From contig NC_092862.1 in assembly GCF_032062135.1 (NCBI RefSeq), forward strand, positions 49,026,913 through 49,090,912: a stretch of DNA of 64,000 nucleotides, written 5' to 3'. Positions 23,250-35,164 of the stretch are shown here, one piece after another. Under the pieces are notes generated by a model. It ran no database searches. It saw only the letters and a program-made list of their open reading frames with translations, and was not told where the DNA came from. A program made the translations under genes and the position numbers. The stretch's first letter is position 1. Each line of letters begins with the position of its first letter. Source of the stretch: Pyxicephalus adspersus. Lineage: Eukaryota; Chordata; Amphibia; Anura; Pyxicephalidae.

Positions 23250-23890
23250 CGGAGAGAGTCACTAACCCGACTCTCTCCTCTACAATCTATCATGAATGCT
23301 GCAGCCAGACTCATCCATCCTTCCCTCCGCTCCTCCGCCGCTGTATCTCTTTGTAGTTCTCTCCATTGGCTTCCATTTCACCTTAGAATCAAATTCAAGC
23401 TCCTGTGCTTTGCCTTCAAATCCCTCCACAGTTATTGTCCCACTTACATTTCTGACATGGTAAAAAAATACTCCCCCTGCCGCTCTCTCCGCTCCTCCAA
23501 TGACCTACTAATGACTTCCTCACTCATAACCTCATCACACGCACGGATACAAGACTTCTCTAGAGCAGCTTCAACTCTCTGGAATGGTCTTCCTCGTCCT
23601 ATTCGGCTTGCTCCTACTTTCTGCTCATTTAAAAGAGCGCTCAAAACCCATTTTTTCAAACTTGCCTACCCGGCTTCTTCTGTCAATTGAAACCACCACT
23701 ACTTCCCACCACTACATATCTCCCATATCTCCACCTACTAGATTGTAAGCTCTTCGGGGCAGGGTCCTCTCCTCCTGTATCACTGTCTGTATTAGTCTGT
23801 CATTTGCAATCCCTATTTAATGTACAGCGCTGCGTAATATGTTGGCGCTATATAAATCCTGTTTATTATTAATAATAATAATAATAATAA
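23250..23890 (+). pseudogene. L2/CR1-type LINE, 5'-truncated 3' end
   Basis: This is a dead-on-arrival retrotransposon copy. The open frame from about 23256 to the stop at 23690 gives the C-terminal tail of the reverse transcriptase protein: NAAARLIHPSL, LHWLPFHLRIKFKLLCF, CRSLRSSNDLL, ALKTHFFKLAY. This order is typical of L2/CR1-clade C-termini. After the stop comes the tail AGATTGTAAGCTCTTCGGGG, then TGCGTAATATGTTGGCGC, ending in an (ATT/AAT)n run. Everything upstream (endonuclease and catalytic reverse transcriptase) is missing, the normal result of incomplete reverse transcription. The remaining frame is uninterrupted. Its 3' tail recurs alone at 7262, 20238, 35357 and 50337. Confidence 0.9.
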
Positions 23891-24374
23891 TATCGTAGAA
23901 AAAAAATGATAAGGTTTGAGTAAAACCAGAGGAATCTACGATCAGTGGGCACTATTAAAGTCTGCCATTCTGGAAAATGAATATATGACGGGCAACTCAG
24001 AATTAAAGAAAAAGAAAATTTATATGGATCACTAAAGAGGTAAGCAGGACAGAGAAATATAGAGAAATCACCAAATGAAATGTAAAATGAAATAAAATAA
24101 TATTCAGGAGAATGGGAGTTTCAGTATAAAGCTAAGATCAGTAAGATGGGGGCATTTTCTCCAACTAGCAGGTAAACATTTAAAACTAACCCTAGAAAGC
24201 ATTCATTTTCTGAGTAGGTGATGTTTGAAATTGACTTACAGTCAACAGTAAGCAACTTTAAACATGCTTCAGACAAACACAGAAATTCATTCAGACAAAA
24301 AAGATCTTAAAAAAAACCTAAAAAAACAAAACAAAAAACAACAACAAAGATGTCAACTTTTATAGAATACAGAT

Positions 24375-24451
24375 GGCCTAATTTACTGAAGCCTTCCAAG
24401 GCTGAGGAGGATACACTTTCATCAGTGAAGCTGAGTGATCCAGCAAACCTG
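24375..24451 (+). repeat. Family B element, left half only
   Basis: It contains GGCCTAATTTACTGAAGCC, CTTCCAAGGCTGAGGAGG, ACTTTCATCAGTGAAGC and GTGATCCAGCAAACCTG, the left arm of the element at 10173. The core and right arm are absent. Confidence 0.8.
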
Positions 24452-25616
24452 CTGGGCACAACCTGTGCAAATTGAATTTTTACAGTCAAAGTACACAAAA
24501 GATCAATAGAATACTGTTTGTAAATTCATCTGATAAGTATGGTAATGCCTTTAGGTACCTGAAAAATCCACATGACATGTCACAGAGATCTGGAGTATTA
24601 GGTGGCAGGCTGTAGGCAGAAGGCCGCCCGCTCTGCCATGCATACTTTAAAAAAGGCCTCACTAGAATAAATAAACTCTCCTCTTCCTTTACTCACAGTT
24701 TCATAAATCACACTCCAAACCACAGACTGGTGAAAAGCTAAGATTCTGATATAACAGATTGCACAGCCAAAACATACTCACTGTCTGGTACCGCTTGTAG
24801 TAAACTGTTGTTCATTGACTATAGCACTTTAAATACAAAATATTACATTGTATCAGTATTGAGTTACTTCAAGTTCAAATCCCTGATTGAAGGGTAACAA
24901 TTCCTATATACTTTTTAATACTGTTTCAAAGGAAATTTGCAGAATAAATGTAGAAAAATGAATACAGGAAATTTTAAAAGACAGAGACAGTCACATTTAG
25001 AAAAATCTATGTATAGATCAGACAATACTTTAATGCCACATGTGACTTGTTCCTTGCAGCAAACTATATATGGTTCCATTGGCTATAATTCAATGGCGGA
25101 TTGCATGAGCAGGGTAAATTAATGAAGTAGCTTTAGTTAGATGAGAGTTACATCAAGTAAACCTTTAACTTGAGAAATTTTAAAGAGATAACCTTAAAAA
25201 GACAAATGCAAACCCTGATTTTGGACCTTATTATATGTATGTGGATCAGAAAAGGTCTAGGATCAATGACTCCTTAAAAAGTTTGGTTGACTCCTTAAAT
25301 AGTTTGGTTCATAGCCATAGCTTGTATATGGTGGTTGAGAATCTGCAAATACATATAACATCTTGGTGCCCCCACCCACTGCCCTGTGGAACCTAATATG
25401 TGGCTCTCCAGGCCTCTGCCCACAGTAATCCCTATTTCCCTTACCTAGATCTCCAATTTCTGCTATAACATGTTTATAACTTTTGATCATTTTCCTCAGT
25501 ATGCCTACATCCTCTGACATCCTCTTGCAGTATGCCTATATCCTATAATCATCTGTTCTTGCATATCTGCAGTTTCTAAAAACTTTCTGTAGCATTGTAA
25601 TTACTGAATATAAACA

Positions 25617-25755
25617 GCCTGATTTATTAAAGCTCTCCAACCATTTGGTATTACTTAGCAAATGTTTTCAATTCTGGACTAAATCCATTCCAGGTTTGCT
25701 GGATCACCTAGGTTCACCCATTATGGACTACCCCATTCAGTCTTGAATAGCTTAG
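25617..25755 (+). repeat. Family B element, rearranged
   Basis: The outer left end (GCCTGATTTATTAAAGCTC) is joined to the core (TTAGCAAATGTTTTCA) and the right arm (CCATTCCAGGTTTGCTGG), then decays. Most of the left arm is deleted. Confidence 0.75.
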
Positions 25756-26052
25756 AGCCGAAAGTGTGGGTGTAGCCTGTATCAAGAAATTTGATCATCA
25801 CTGCATCAGAAGTTTTAAATTAAAATTTAGTAAACTATTGTTTTTCTTTCACCTTTCTTAGCCCAAAACAAATCACTACTAGGATGATAGGACTTCAACA
25901 ATGCAATATCTGAACATATATTTTGATATGTATGAAGAATGAAAAATCATTTGTGAGCACTTTAATTTCGACCATAAAAGAAGTTTTTATAAAATTTCTA
26001 TATTACAGATTCAGAAACTGCATTTGACCCAGAGTATGTTGATGGTCTATTG

Positions 26053-26342
26053 CAGTGTTTTTCAACCTTTTTTGAGCCACGGCACATTTTTTACATTGAA
26101 AAAAAACCTGCGGCACGCCACAAATCAAAAATGTTACAAAATGCTCTGTAGCTAATTCTCTTGTCTCTAAGAATAAACAAGGCAATTCAGCTACCTACTG
26201 CCATCCACTGGCATGGAAGAGTATTACATTACTCACTACAGCACACACACTGGACAATGGTAATTGGAAAATTTCCCACAGTACACCTGAAGATCTCTCA
26301 CGGCACACTAGTGTGCCACGGCACAGAGGTTGAACATCACTG
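26053..26342. mobile_element. hAT-like non-autonomous element, about 290 bp
   Basis: The ends CAGTGTTTTTCAACCTTTTT and (reverse complement) CAGTGATGTTCAACC pair. Subterminal GAGCCACGGCACA and TGTGCCACGGCAC blocks extend the symmetry. CAGTG termini are typical of hAT elements. The expected 8-bp flanks (GTCTATTG and GTAACTGT) do not match well, so the duplication is eroded. There is no ORF of note. Confidence 0.8.
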
Positions 26343-26359
26343 GTAACTGTCATCTAGTG

Positions 26360-26640
26360 CAGTGGTCCCCAACCTTTTGCAGTTCGCGTACCACTAAATG
26401 CACTCCGAAGAGCACATGCATGGGGAGCCGTGTGTCACTCAAAGGTGAAGAAACTTCCCCCCAGACTGCCGTCATGATGGCAAAACCCACCGACCCTCCC
26501 ATCGCAGGTCTGAGTTTACGATGGGGGAGTGGGCGGGTTGTTTCCAGGGACACAACCTGCCCACCGCCCTGAACATGCGATTTTCGTGGTCCGTGGCTAT
26601 GGCTGGTACCCCCCCCCCCCCCCCGAGCAGGGTCCTTTTC
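26360..26640 (+). mobile_element. hAT-like element, same family as 60778-61084, right end missing
   Basis: It starts CAGTGGTCCCCAACCTTTTG and aligns along its length with the complete copy at 60778: GCATG then GGGAGCCG(T/A)GTGTCA, GGGGGAGTGGGCGGGTTG, CGTGGTCCG(T/C)GGCT. It breaks down in a run of about 17 C (26611-26627). The terminal GGGACCACTGG is absent. Confidence 0.8.
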
Positions 26641-26778
26641 CTGACCCCGCTGGCCTGTTAGATGGCCAGGCCCTCTGATCCAATGGATAGAGTATATATA
26701 CAGTCAGCCTAGAAGTAGAAATTAAAATCCTTGATCACTGTATACAATGAGTTAAGTTGCCTACTACATAATTACATA

Positions 26779-26975
26779 GTAGGTTAGGTTGAAAAAAGAC
26801 AAAAAAGTCCATCAAGTTCAAACACTAGAGAAATAAACACATGCCAGATAAAAACCCTATAAATATAGTTGATCCAGAGGAAGGCATAAAACCCCCCTGG
26901 TACAATTTGCTCCAACAGGGGAAAAATTCCTTCCTGATCCTGTGAGGCAATTGGATGTTCCCTGGATCAACACTC
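26779..26975 (+). repeat. GGTTGAAAAAAGAC-type interspersed repeat
   Basis: The order GGTTGAAAAAAGAC, GTCCATCAAGTTCAA, GTTGATCCAGAGGAAGGCA, AAAAATTCCTTCCTGATCC and CCCTGGATCAAC matches a repeat I recall as widespread in frogs and other vertebrates. It has no clear terminal repeats and no intact ORF. A 40-base piece of the same repeat lies at 3813-3852. The class is unknown to me. Confidence 0.7.
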
Positions 26976-28537
26976 TATTATCTTTACTTTAAAACTTAAA
27001 CACCCAGTTATATTCTGTGCTTCTAGAAAAGCATTCAGCTTTTTCCTAAAGCAATCTAAACTACTTCCTGATATATGGAATATATTCCCTGGAAGTTGGC
27101 AACAATAACACTGGCAAATTATAACCAGCTGTTTATTATATGATATACTGCTTAGGTCCAAGTGTAAACCCAATCATTCAAATTTCATGCAAGTTTTATT
27201 TAATAATTGTATTCAAAGTTTTTAAATCTGCAGCTTTAATGAAACTATTATCTGGTGATCCCACAACAGTTCCTGCTTAGGACCTTGCTGCTATAAGTGA
27301 TCATTTTAACCCAAATTACCCAGGCACAGTCCACTGTCACTATCAAGAAAATTCTAAAACTAGAACTAGCTACACAGGGATAAGTATCACTGAGATGCAA
27401 TAAATATGAAAAAAGTGAAACCAAGTAAAAAAAAACTATAGCTTATGGTGCTTGCTTAAGCAATTTAGTTAGGGTTTACATCTACATTAAAATCATATTT
27501 TTTTTAAATCTATTAATATTCATTGACTGGCCACAGTGATTAAATGTACTGTAGCACGAGAGGTAGAAATTTATATCAGAAACTAAGGAAGTCATTCTAA
27601 ATAAACACTCTATCCATGAAACTACTGTGAAATCTGAAATCTTCACAGAAATATTTTATGCAGAAAAAATAATAATTTGGAAAACAGAGTGTACTTCTAT
27701 ATTTTGTTTAATATGATTCATTGCATTTCTTGAAATCTCACAAAGCTAAAATCTCCCCACCTAAGAGAAACATTTCAATATGCACTCCTGTGAATCAGCT
27801 CACTGTTTACTCGAGTTGGCCTGACCTGCCTTAGCAAGTTTATTTTCTGTGGTTTTGAAAATAGAATCTGGAAGACTGGCAGCATCAAACAATAATAAAT
27901 ATGTGTGCGAATATATATAAAAAAGGGTTACAAACAACAGCAGAAAGAAAATAAGGATATTATTTGCCTACCATTCTGCTATTTACTTCCTGCAGTTGTC
28001 TAGATATTTATTCCATCTGTGTGTTGTATATAATGGTTTTGTGGCTTACAAACAAGACTAAAAATTATTACTCTAGATGATCCAAATTGTAACCTTGGTC
28101 TTGGCACAAGACCTTCGGAAGTCTTCAGGTTACTTAAAATCACCATACCTTAGATAACCTCAATTTTTTAGTTCCTCACATTTTTATGCAATCTTTTTGT
28201 TCAACCCACTGAATTAAAGCTGAAAGTTTGCAGTTCAACTGCATCTGAGTTGTTTCATTTAAAATGAATTGTTGTAATGTACAGAACCAAAATTAGATAA
28301 AAGTTGTCTCTGTCCAAATATTTATGGGCCTAACTGTATATGGACATATTCTATTATATAAATGCTTTGTTCTACAGTGGAATTGCACTAAAATAAAACT
28401 AGACCCTAAATAGATGACATTTAACTTGCATTGTATATCATAATTAACTGGCTTTTGAACTTTTAAAGTTACATTATTATCTTAAAGGTTATTAGGAGAT
28501 TTCAATTTCAATTGAATTTATCTCTATCTCAAGGAAA

Positions 28538-28556
28538 TATATATATATATATATAC
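28538..28556. repeat. (TA)n microsatellite, short
   Basis: About nine TA units directly before the small hAT-like element. Confidence 0.9.
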
Positions 28557-28559
28557 AAA

Positions 28560-28624
28560 CAGTGTTCTCTCCAGCTTCTTTTAGCAGCTTATTCTAGCCT
28601 AAAAAAAATCTGGGGAGAATACTG
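28560..28624. mobile_element. Very small hAT-like hairpin element, 65 bp
   Basis: CAGTGTTCTCTCCAGCTTCT and the reverse complement of the right end, CAGTATTCTCCCCAGATTTT, form nearly the whole element, with a short loop. The flanks TATACAAA and TAAATAAA agree at 6 of 8 positions, compatible with an old hAT duplication. Essentially only terminal repeats remain. Confidence 0.7.
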
Positions 28625-30404
28625 TAAATAAACTGTCACACCTCCCTGACACACAGTCAGGCTATTCAGATGCTACCAAGGAAGTCTCCATAGTCATTAT
28701 TAAAACACCTAAATATTATTATTTATTACATTTAGCCCTGGTGGGATTTACACTGTGGGGATGTAAAATATGTTAGTTTTCTGGGAAATTTGGGGGGTAA
28801 CTACACAATACAGCATACCAGCATTTTCAAATGTACATGTGGTATGCTAAAGGGCAGAGCAGTTTTATCTTTATCTTCCCTCCAAATGTTTTAGAGAAAT
28901 TTGCAAAACCATTACAAAATATTTTGTTGCAATGAAACTTCAGTTTAACGGTTTTCTTTTGCCAAACATAAAGTTGAGAATTCTCAGCAGTTTATAGAAT
29001 TGGTTTTATGAGGAACAGTTGGATTCTTCCTAAAATGTTTACTCTTTTGGACTTGTATTTAGTTAGGAAACTAATATTTATGAACCTGGATGTATTATCC
29101 TTGCTTGCTTGTATTATCAAATATACCAGGAAAAAAATAAATGTCATGATGTTGTTTTGGGTAATTATTCAATGGTAACATTACTAATTTTTAGTGAATG
29201 TTTAAGCAAATATTCATATAAAACTAGTTCTAGAATAGATATGATATTTGAACATGGTTGTTTGGAACCTCAAATTACTAGAACACTATTGGCACAACGG
29301 GACCCAATAGTGCTTATCGCACCCAACAGGTGGAAGTTCAATGGTTGGCCAAGCACTCAACACTTTTGGAAGTGTGCAAGCTGGTATCTGATCTTCATGA
29401 GGATGAAGATCTAAGGCACTGGCAGCAGACTGGTATATTACCTCTTCTAGAGAATTTTTACAGAGCTGGATATTACAGACAGACTGCCGAGTGCTAGTTG
29501 TTCGGATATTATGCTGATTTGAAAGTTACCCATCCAGTTCTGATTTCATTAGCATTTTTAGAAGGGGATCTACAATGGCAGCCTATGTATTTCTCTCTTC
29601 ATTTAATGTGCAGCTTCCAGTTTCTACAAAATAATAAAGTATGGTAAAACATAACATTTAGGATCAGAGAGAAATTTATAATATCCATGCATGGAATTAT
29701 AGTACAGTAAATCCTTTGAGAATGATGTATCTCTAAAGAGTGACAATAAATCTTTTTAAGGAACAATACTATCACAAGCAGCGGACTGCAAATATCTTGG
29801 GGCTCATGAAAGCTTTCTTCAACTTTCCAAACACATGAAAATGATTTGAAGGATTTGTGAGAAATTTATTTTGTTATGTATTTTCAATAGCTCTCATCCT
29901 TCGCTTTGCTGCGGCGCACATTTTTGTGGCAGTACAAAATCCTCCTGAGACGGAAATATAGTTTACTTATAAAAACAATTTATGGATTATTCTAAACATA
30001 TGCATATTTCAAAACAATAAGAATCCTAAAACATAAGTAAATAGTCATGAAAAAATAAAATGATGGAATTTAGCTAAATAATTAAACCAGTATCCTGCTT
30101 CTGGAATACAATGTGACATTTTAAAATAATGTCAGCTATAAATATTTCAGAACAGAAAATATACGAAAATGCTGAAAAGACATATAAATAAATGTAAAGC
30201 TAGGGGAAGTATTTTAGAGTATTTATTATCATGCTGTGTGATATTACATTGTAAAAAAAAAAATTCCAAATAGCAAAGGTTGTAGTACATAGGTCGCCAG
30301 TCGTGGGTAAGACACATTTGAATATGATACTAAGCCATCCACCTTACCAAAAGCTGTTAATAGTAATGTTCAATATTTTACTGAAAATATATCAAATAGT
30401 CAAC

Positions 30405-30890
30405 TTGTAAGGCCGCAGTCCTCACAGCAAGCCCCCACTCAGCCTCGGGAGACAGGTTGCGCCTTCCAGCACTCGGATGTCCCCAGGACTGGCAAGGGAT
30501 GGTGTCTGGGGACGGACTGGCAGCAGGCCAGGAGCCCACAGATAAAGCAGGGCCAAGATTCCAATAGACTAGTCCAGAGTCGGGGTAACAGGCATAGGTC
30601 GGTCCAGGCAGCATACAAACGATAGGTCAGGAACAAGCAAGGTAAGCAGCAGTGAATCAGACGGAACTCACTCCAGCACAGATTAGCCAAGGTATATGCT
30701 ACAACAGGCCCTGTTGACTGGGAGCAGGGAGGCTATAAAGTCCCATCAGCTAATGGCAGTGCAGGACTGAGTCAGAAGCTAATTGCCCCTAAAATCCCCT
30801 TCAGCTGTGCACAGCCTCATGAAGTGGTGCTGGGGATGCCAATAAAATACATCAGGCTGCACGGTTAAAGGGAAGCAGGGGCTGCTGCTT
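30405..30890. repeat. GC-rich interspersed repeat block, class unknown
   Basis: A sharp composition change from AT-rich flanks marks this block. Phrases such as GGTCGGTCCAGGCAGCATAC and AGTCCAGAGTCGGGGTAACA resemble the unit of the tandem array at 34124. Its ORFs are not similar to any protein I know. It could be part of an LTR element or of a large DNA transposon. Confidence 0.5.
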
Positions 30891-33521
30891 TTTTAGTTCT
30901 CCTGGCTGCTGCAAATGAAAAAGCTGGAAAAATGAACCGTGTTTTTACTGCAATGGCACACAGCACAGAATCGTAGGGCAGATAAACACAACTTTTATTT
31001 AATATCATACCTACTGTTAATGTACAATGTTTAGGATTCTGAACAACTACTTAGAAACTCCAAATTGCGTGGGGCCCCAGAGGCAAGCAACTATAATTTG
31101 TTGTATTGGTTCTTGTGTATAACTACAGTTATCCTTTTTAAAGTGTCCCAATTTGTGTTGGCTTTGGATCTAAAGGTTAAATTGTGTATTGCACCATCCC
31201 CCCTTACCTTGGCTTTTTTCTGTTTCTACTTGTTTTACCCTTTGTTTTCCTTCCTACCTTTGGGACTTTACCCCCTATCCTTTTTAACCTTCCCTCTATC
31301 CTCCTTCTTTGTTCGATCCTGCTCAGTTCACGATAAACTACTATCTCCCATTTTTGGCACGAGTTCCACTGTAAGTCTTCTTTCCCCTACTTTTGACCTT
31401 TTAAGGTGGATCATAGATGTATTGGTTAGGGGTCCCATTGGGTTGGGGCCAGCAGAATTTACTTGTGTTTAGTAATGTCACCTCTTGCATTTGTAGGGTA
31501 ACAATTGGCATATACCTGGACTGTGGTAAAGACCAGCACGTTCTTAAAACTGAAAAGTAAGTACTCTAAGAAATAAATAACTGATTTACAGAGATGTATT
31601 CTGTATCTGCCTGCTGTTCTGCTTTCAATGACTGTAAAGCTGACATTTTAAAAGCTGAGATGACCCTGGAGTTCTTATAATTGCTGCCTATTTCATATAT
31701 TGATAAAACACACTGATTCCCGTGGTAGCAGAGTAATATCATATAACAGAGCCCAGAAGTTTACATTCTTCTTTACTACAAGGCTCTTTTATACTACTCT
31801 GCACATTCATGAGCTGCCAAATGTTGTTATAGACATTACTATGCGTTATCAGCCTGACGTCAGGCCGCTCACAGGGCAGAAACCGTCAGACCTTGGATGA
31901 CCTCCCGACTTCTAGCTCAAGCCGTTTTCTGGCATTTCTTTCAAATTTCATCCTTTCAAATAGATTTTGACTGCAAAATATCGAATTGACAATGGCAACT
32001 TATTGCCAACATTTTTATACTGAAAATGTATATAACAGGAACTCAAGCCAGCACAATTAAATCCACTGGCATGCAAACTGCATGTCACTATAGTGACTAG
32101 TGATCATAGTTAAAAATATACCCTAAATCAAACATTCATAAAAATAAAAAATGTTGTTTAATATAAAAAGTTGTTTTTGACCTTTGACCTGTAGCTTTTA
32201 TTGAAATATTTCTTACACATTTCCTTGTAAAAGGCATTTTCTTGGTATAAGGTAACAACTGTCTTCTAAAGTTCCTCTACTAGCATGTCACATTATCCCT
32301 GGTGGAGAGTAGCTGAAGCTATGCAAATATGAAACATCTGGTAATCAGTTTGGTGTTCTATCATTACTATAACTGTATCTGACAACTGCAGTGTTAAACA
32401 GAGGCACATGGCCATGTACAGTGCACTATATCATCTAAAATTGTTTTTATGTGATTACTATGTAATTGAATACCAACATGTCTGGGATGAGGTATCATAA
32501 ATTTTAATTGTCACTGTAATGTTAAATACAAATTAACATCTTATACCTTTTTATCCCGATAGTCTTGTTCCCCTCCTTTCCTGTTAGGATTAGTGACAGG
32601 AATTTGCTTCGAAATGCCTTAAAACAAAAGTGGAACTCCTCCTTTAAATAAATCCATGAGAACATGGGCACAGAGGAAGGAAGTTGAATGATACTGGGAA
32701 TCATTCAACCTGGAAAGACTGGAGAAATTTATTGACAGAAAGGAATTAGGGGTTAGCGCTGGATTAAATGTAAATATAGCAGCAAACGCTTTATTTTTAC
32801 TTGACTGTGGCCTGCAGCAGACATAATATTCCTATTCCTTGGGAATTATTTCTACTCAATTCTACATACTTTCCTTTGAGTTTGACAAGCTTGTGCTAAC
32901 TGAAAGTGGAAGCTGACTAAATGCTATGTGCTACTGGATATTTTCACTGTTCTTTGCACTACAGTATGCAATAAATCAGTAATTGAGCATTTCCTGAAAA
33001 TTTGCTGACTTGGTATTGACCCTGTCTCCATAATAACAATCTATAGAATTTAGATTAAAAATGACTGCCTGTGTGTAGTAATTTGTAAAGTAAAAGTAAA
33101 TTCTGTACAAAAGGTGACAATGGAACTTAACAACTACATAAAACAGGAAATCAATTTATGTGGGCTAATGTTAGAATAATAAAAGAAAATTAGCTACTCC
33201 CTTATAATAATAATAATAATAATTAGAAGAAACTCCAAGCTTTTGCTGTACACCTCTGAATGTTGACTATATGAATTTAATATACCTAAATCCTAACAAA
33301 CAATAAAACACATGAAGACAATTTATAGAAAGGTTTACTATTGAAATACAAGCAGAAATATGCAAACATTTTTATCAGAACAGGAAATTATTAACATACA
33401 TTTTCACCATGCAACACAGGATTTTGTGCAATGGTGGACCCCAGAGAAATATTTTTCTGCACAAGGTTTACAATTTGTTAGTAGTTAGACTGTTAGACTA
33501 GCAGAACTAATCACCAATTAA

Positions 33522-33546
33522 AACACACACACACACACACACACAC
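33522..33546. repeat. (CA)n microsatellite
   Basis: About 12 CA units. A run of 14 or more T follows at 33594-33607. Confidence 0.95.
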
Positions 33547-33835
33547 TCGACTAAAATATAGAGAATCTCAGAAATTCAAAATTCGTTAGATTTATTTTTT
33601 TTTTTTCAGCCAAATAGGTCAAGAAGTGTATCAGGTTGTAAAGCCATCCCAACTCTAGCCATTAGACATATTTGATGAAAGTAAACAGTATAGAGTACAT
33701 AACCTATAGTGCAACACAAACACAATGAACAGCACAAAGTGTACAGGCAAAGTATATCAAATATATAAAGTATATAAAGCATACCTTGATGCAGAAGGAC
33801 CATATTATAAAGTACTGTATATAATCTACAGCATA

Positions 33836-33900
33836 GTGCAGTGTTTCTTCAGTTTTTCAAATGGGGAAATCACTTGAAATAACTTTCAGATCACAGTGAA
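33836..33900 (+). repeat. hAT-like element end, remnant
   Basis: AGTGCAGTGTTTCTTCAGTT then TCACTTGAAATAACTTTCAG and TCACAGTGAAC resembles the block at 56930-56975 (CACTTGAAATAATTTTTACG). Only one end is visible. Confidence 0.5.
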
Positions 33901-34300
33901 CCTGTCAGGGTCTCCACTGGCAGGTAGCACGAGATCACCCGAGGCGTGGAATCTAAGTGATACCAGGTCTTCACCAGGGCACCCCGGAGTAGGTGATGGG
34001 CCAGTAGCCTTGAGGCCACCAGACTCTTTACTGCTGGGGGTCACCAGGACGCTACCCTCAGGGTCACCCTACTTGAGGAGGAAAGCTGGAGCGGCCTTAG
34101 GGTGGCAGACCAATGAAGTAGATTCCAGGCACAGGTCTGGGCAGGCGGCAAACAAGCTTGGTCAGAGTCCAGGCACGGGTCAGGGCAGGTGGCTAACAGG
34201 TGTAGTCAGAGTCCAGGCATGGGTCAGGGCATGCGGCAAAAAGGCTTTTTCAGAGTCCACAGGTCAGATCAGGAAGGGCAAGAAGCACAACACAGATGTA
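33901..34300 (+). repeat. GC-rich repeat block starting CCTGTCAGGGTCTCCACTGG
   Basis: The block is about 400 bp and clearly richer in GC than its surroundings. Its right part is the 44-bp tandem array. The long open frame through it (144 codons) has no recognisable domain and is explained by the repeat's low stop-codon density. Compare 30405-30890. Confidence 0.55.
34124..34255 (+). repeat. Tandem array, three units of exactly 44 bp
   Basis: Units start at 34124, 34168 and 34212. Each begins TCCAGGCA, contains GGTC(T/A)GGGCA, and ends CAGAG. Differences between units are substitutions only, so the period is kept exactly. A degenerate fourth start (TCCACAGGTCAGATCAGG) follows. Confidence 0.92.
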
Positions 34301-35164
34301 ATAAAAGTGATTTTTTTTGTGCCGCGTTAACACTGTGTGCATTATTCAGAACAGGTCAGTTCGTTTTATAGTTTAGCTTTTCCTTATCCTGTTTCTCTTT
34401 GCTGTGACCCCATTTTAAGGTGTTCAGGTAAAGTTCTAATCAAAAGGTGCCATTTACATATAAAGTTTATGGTGCTAAATATGTTTTACTTTGCCTGATT
34501 GCATTGCCTTTACTGCATTTGATCTAGCTACTCAAAGCAATGACATTCTGGAATCCTGCCTGGCTGTCTACTTCGCACATAACTAAAAACCACAAGCTGC
34601 AATCTACATTACTATATAAACTGAAGCCACTGGCTCCTGGAAGGAAGAGTGCAAGGGCACCAAGACAAATAGAAATATCAAAAACTCTCAGAACCATCCA
34701 TTTATATTTATATGCATATGTTACAGAGTAACAAAACTTTATAACTTGCAGAATATAGGATTATAAGTATATAAGCTTATTCATTATAAAAGTCACTTTT
34801 CACCCACATGGTCAAGATTAGTAATTTTCCTTATTTATATTTTGAGATCACCATTCCCAAAGCATGGCCATATACATTATATTTGGGTTAAACCCCCAAT
34901 TCATTTTTTATCAAAGAAAATTGTAGTACACAAATACACAAACATAAACAAATAGGAGGTATCATGGCCATGACAAGAAAAACATACTAAAAAACTAAAA
35001 TAGAAACAGAGAGGGAACACAATCACAAAGTCAAACAAATCAAAATATTTAAAACAAGAAAAGGGAACAACAAAGAATAACACACATGACCTAATTATTC
35101 AAGTCACCTAAACCAATACATTTTTGCTCCCTCAATAAGCCCTTTATTGTGTCAGAATACTTAC

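Noticed and set aside
31065..31472. 135-codon plus-strand ORF
   Set aside because: A pyrimidine-rich tract yields a Phe/Leu/Ser-rich peptide with no recognisable motif and no splice context matching piezo2. Chance is the simpler explanation.
33896..34330. 144-codon plus-strand ORF
   Set aside because: It spans the GC-rich repeat and the 44-bp array. Low stop-codon density explains it.
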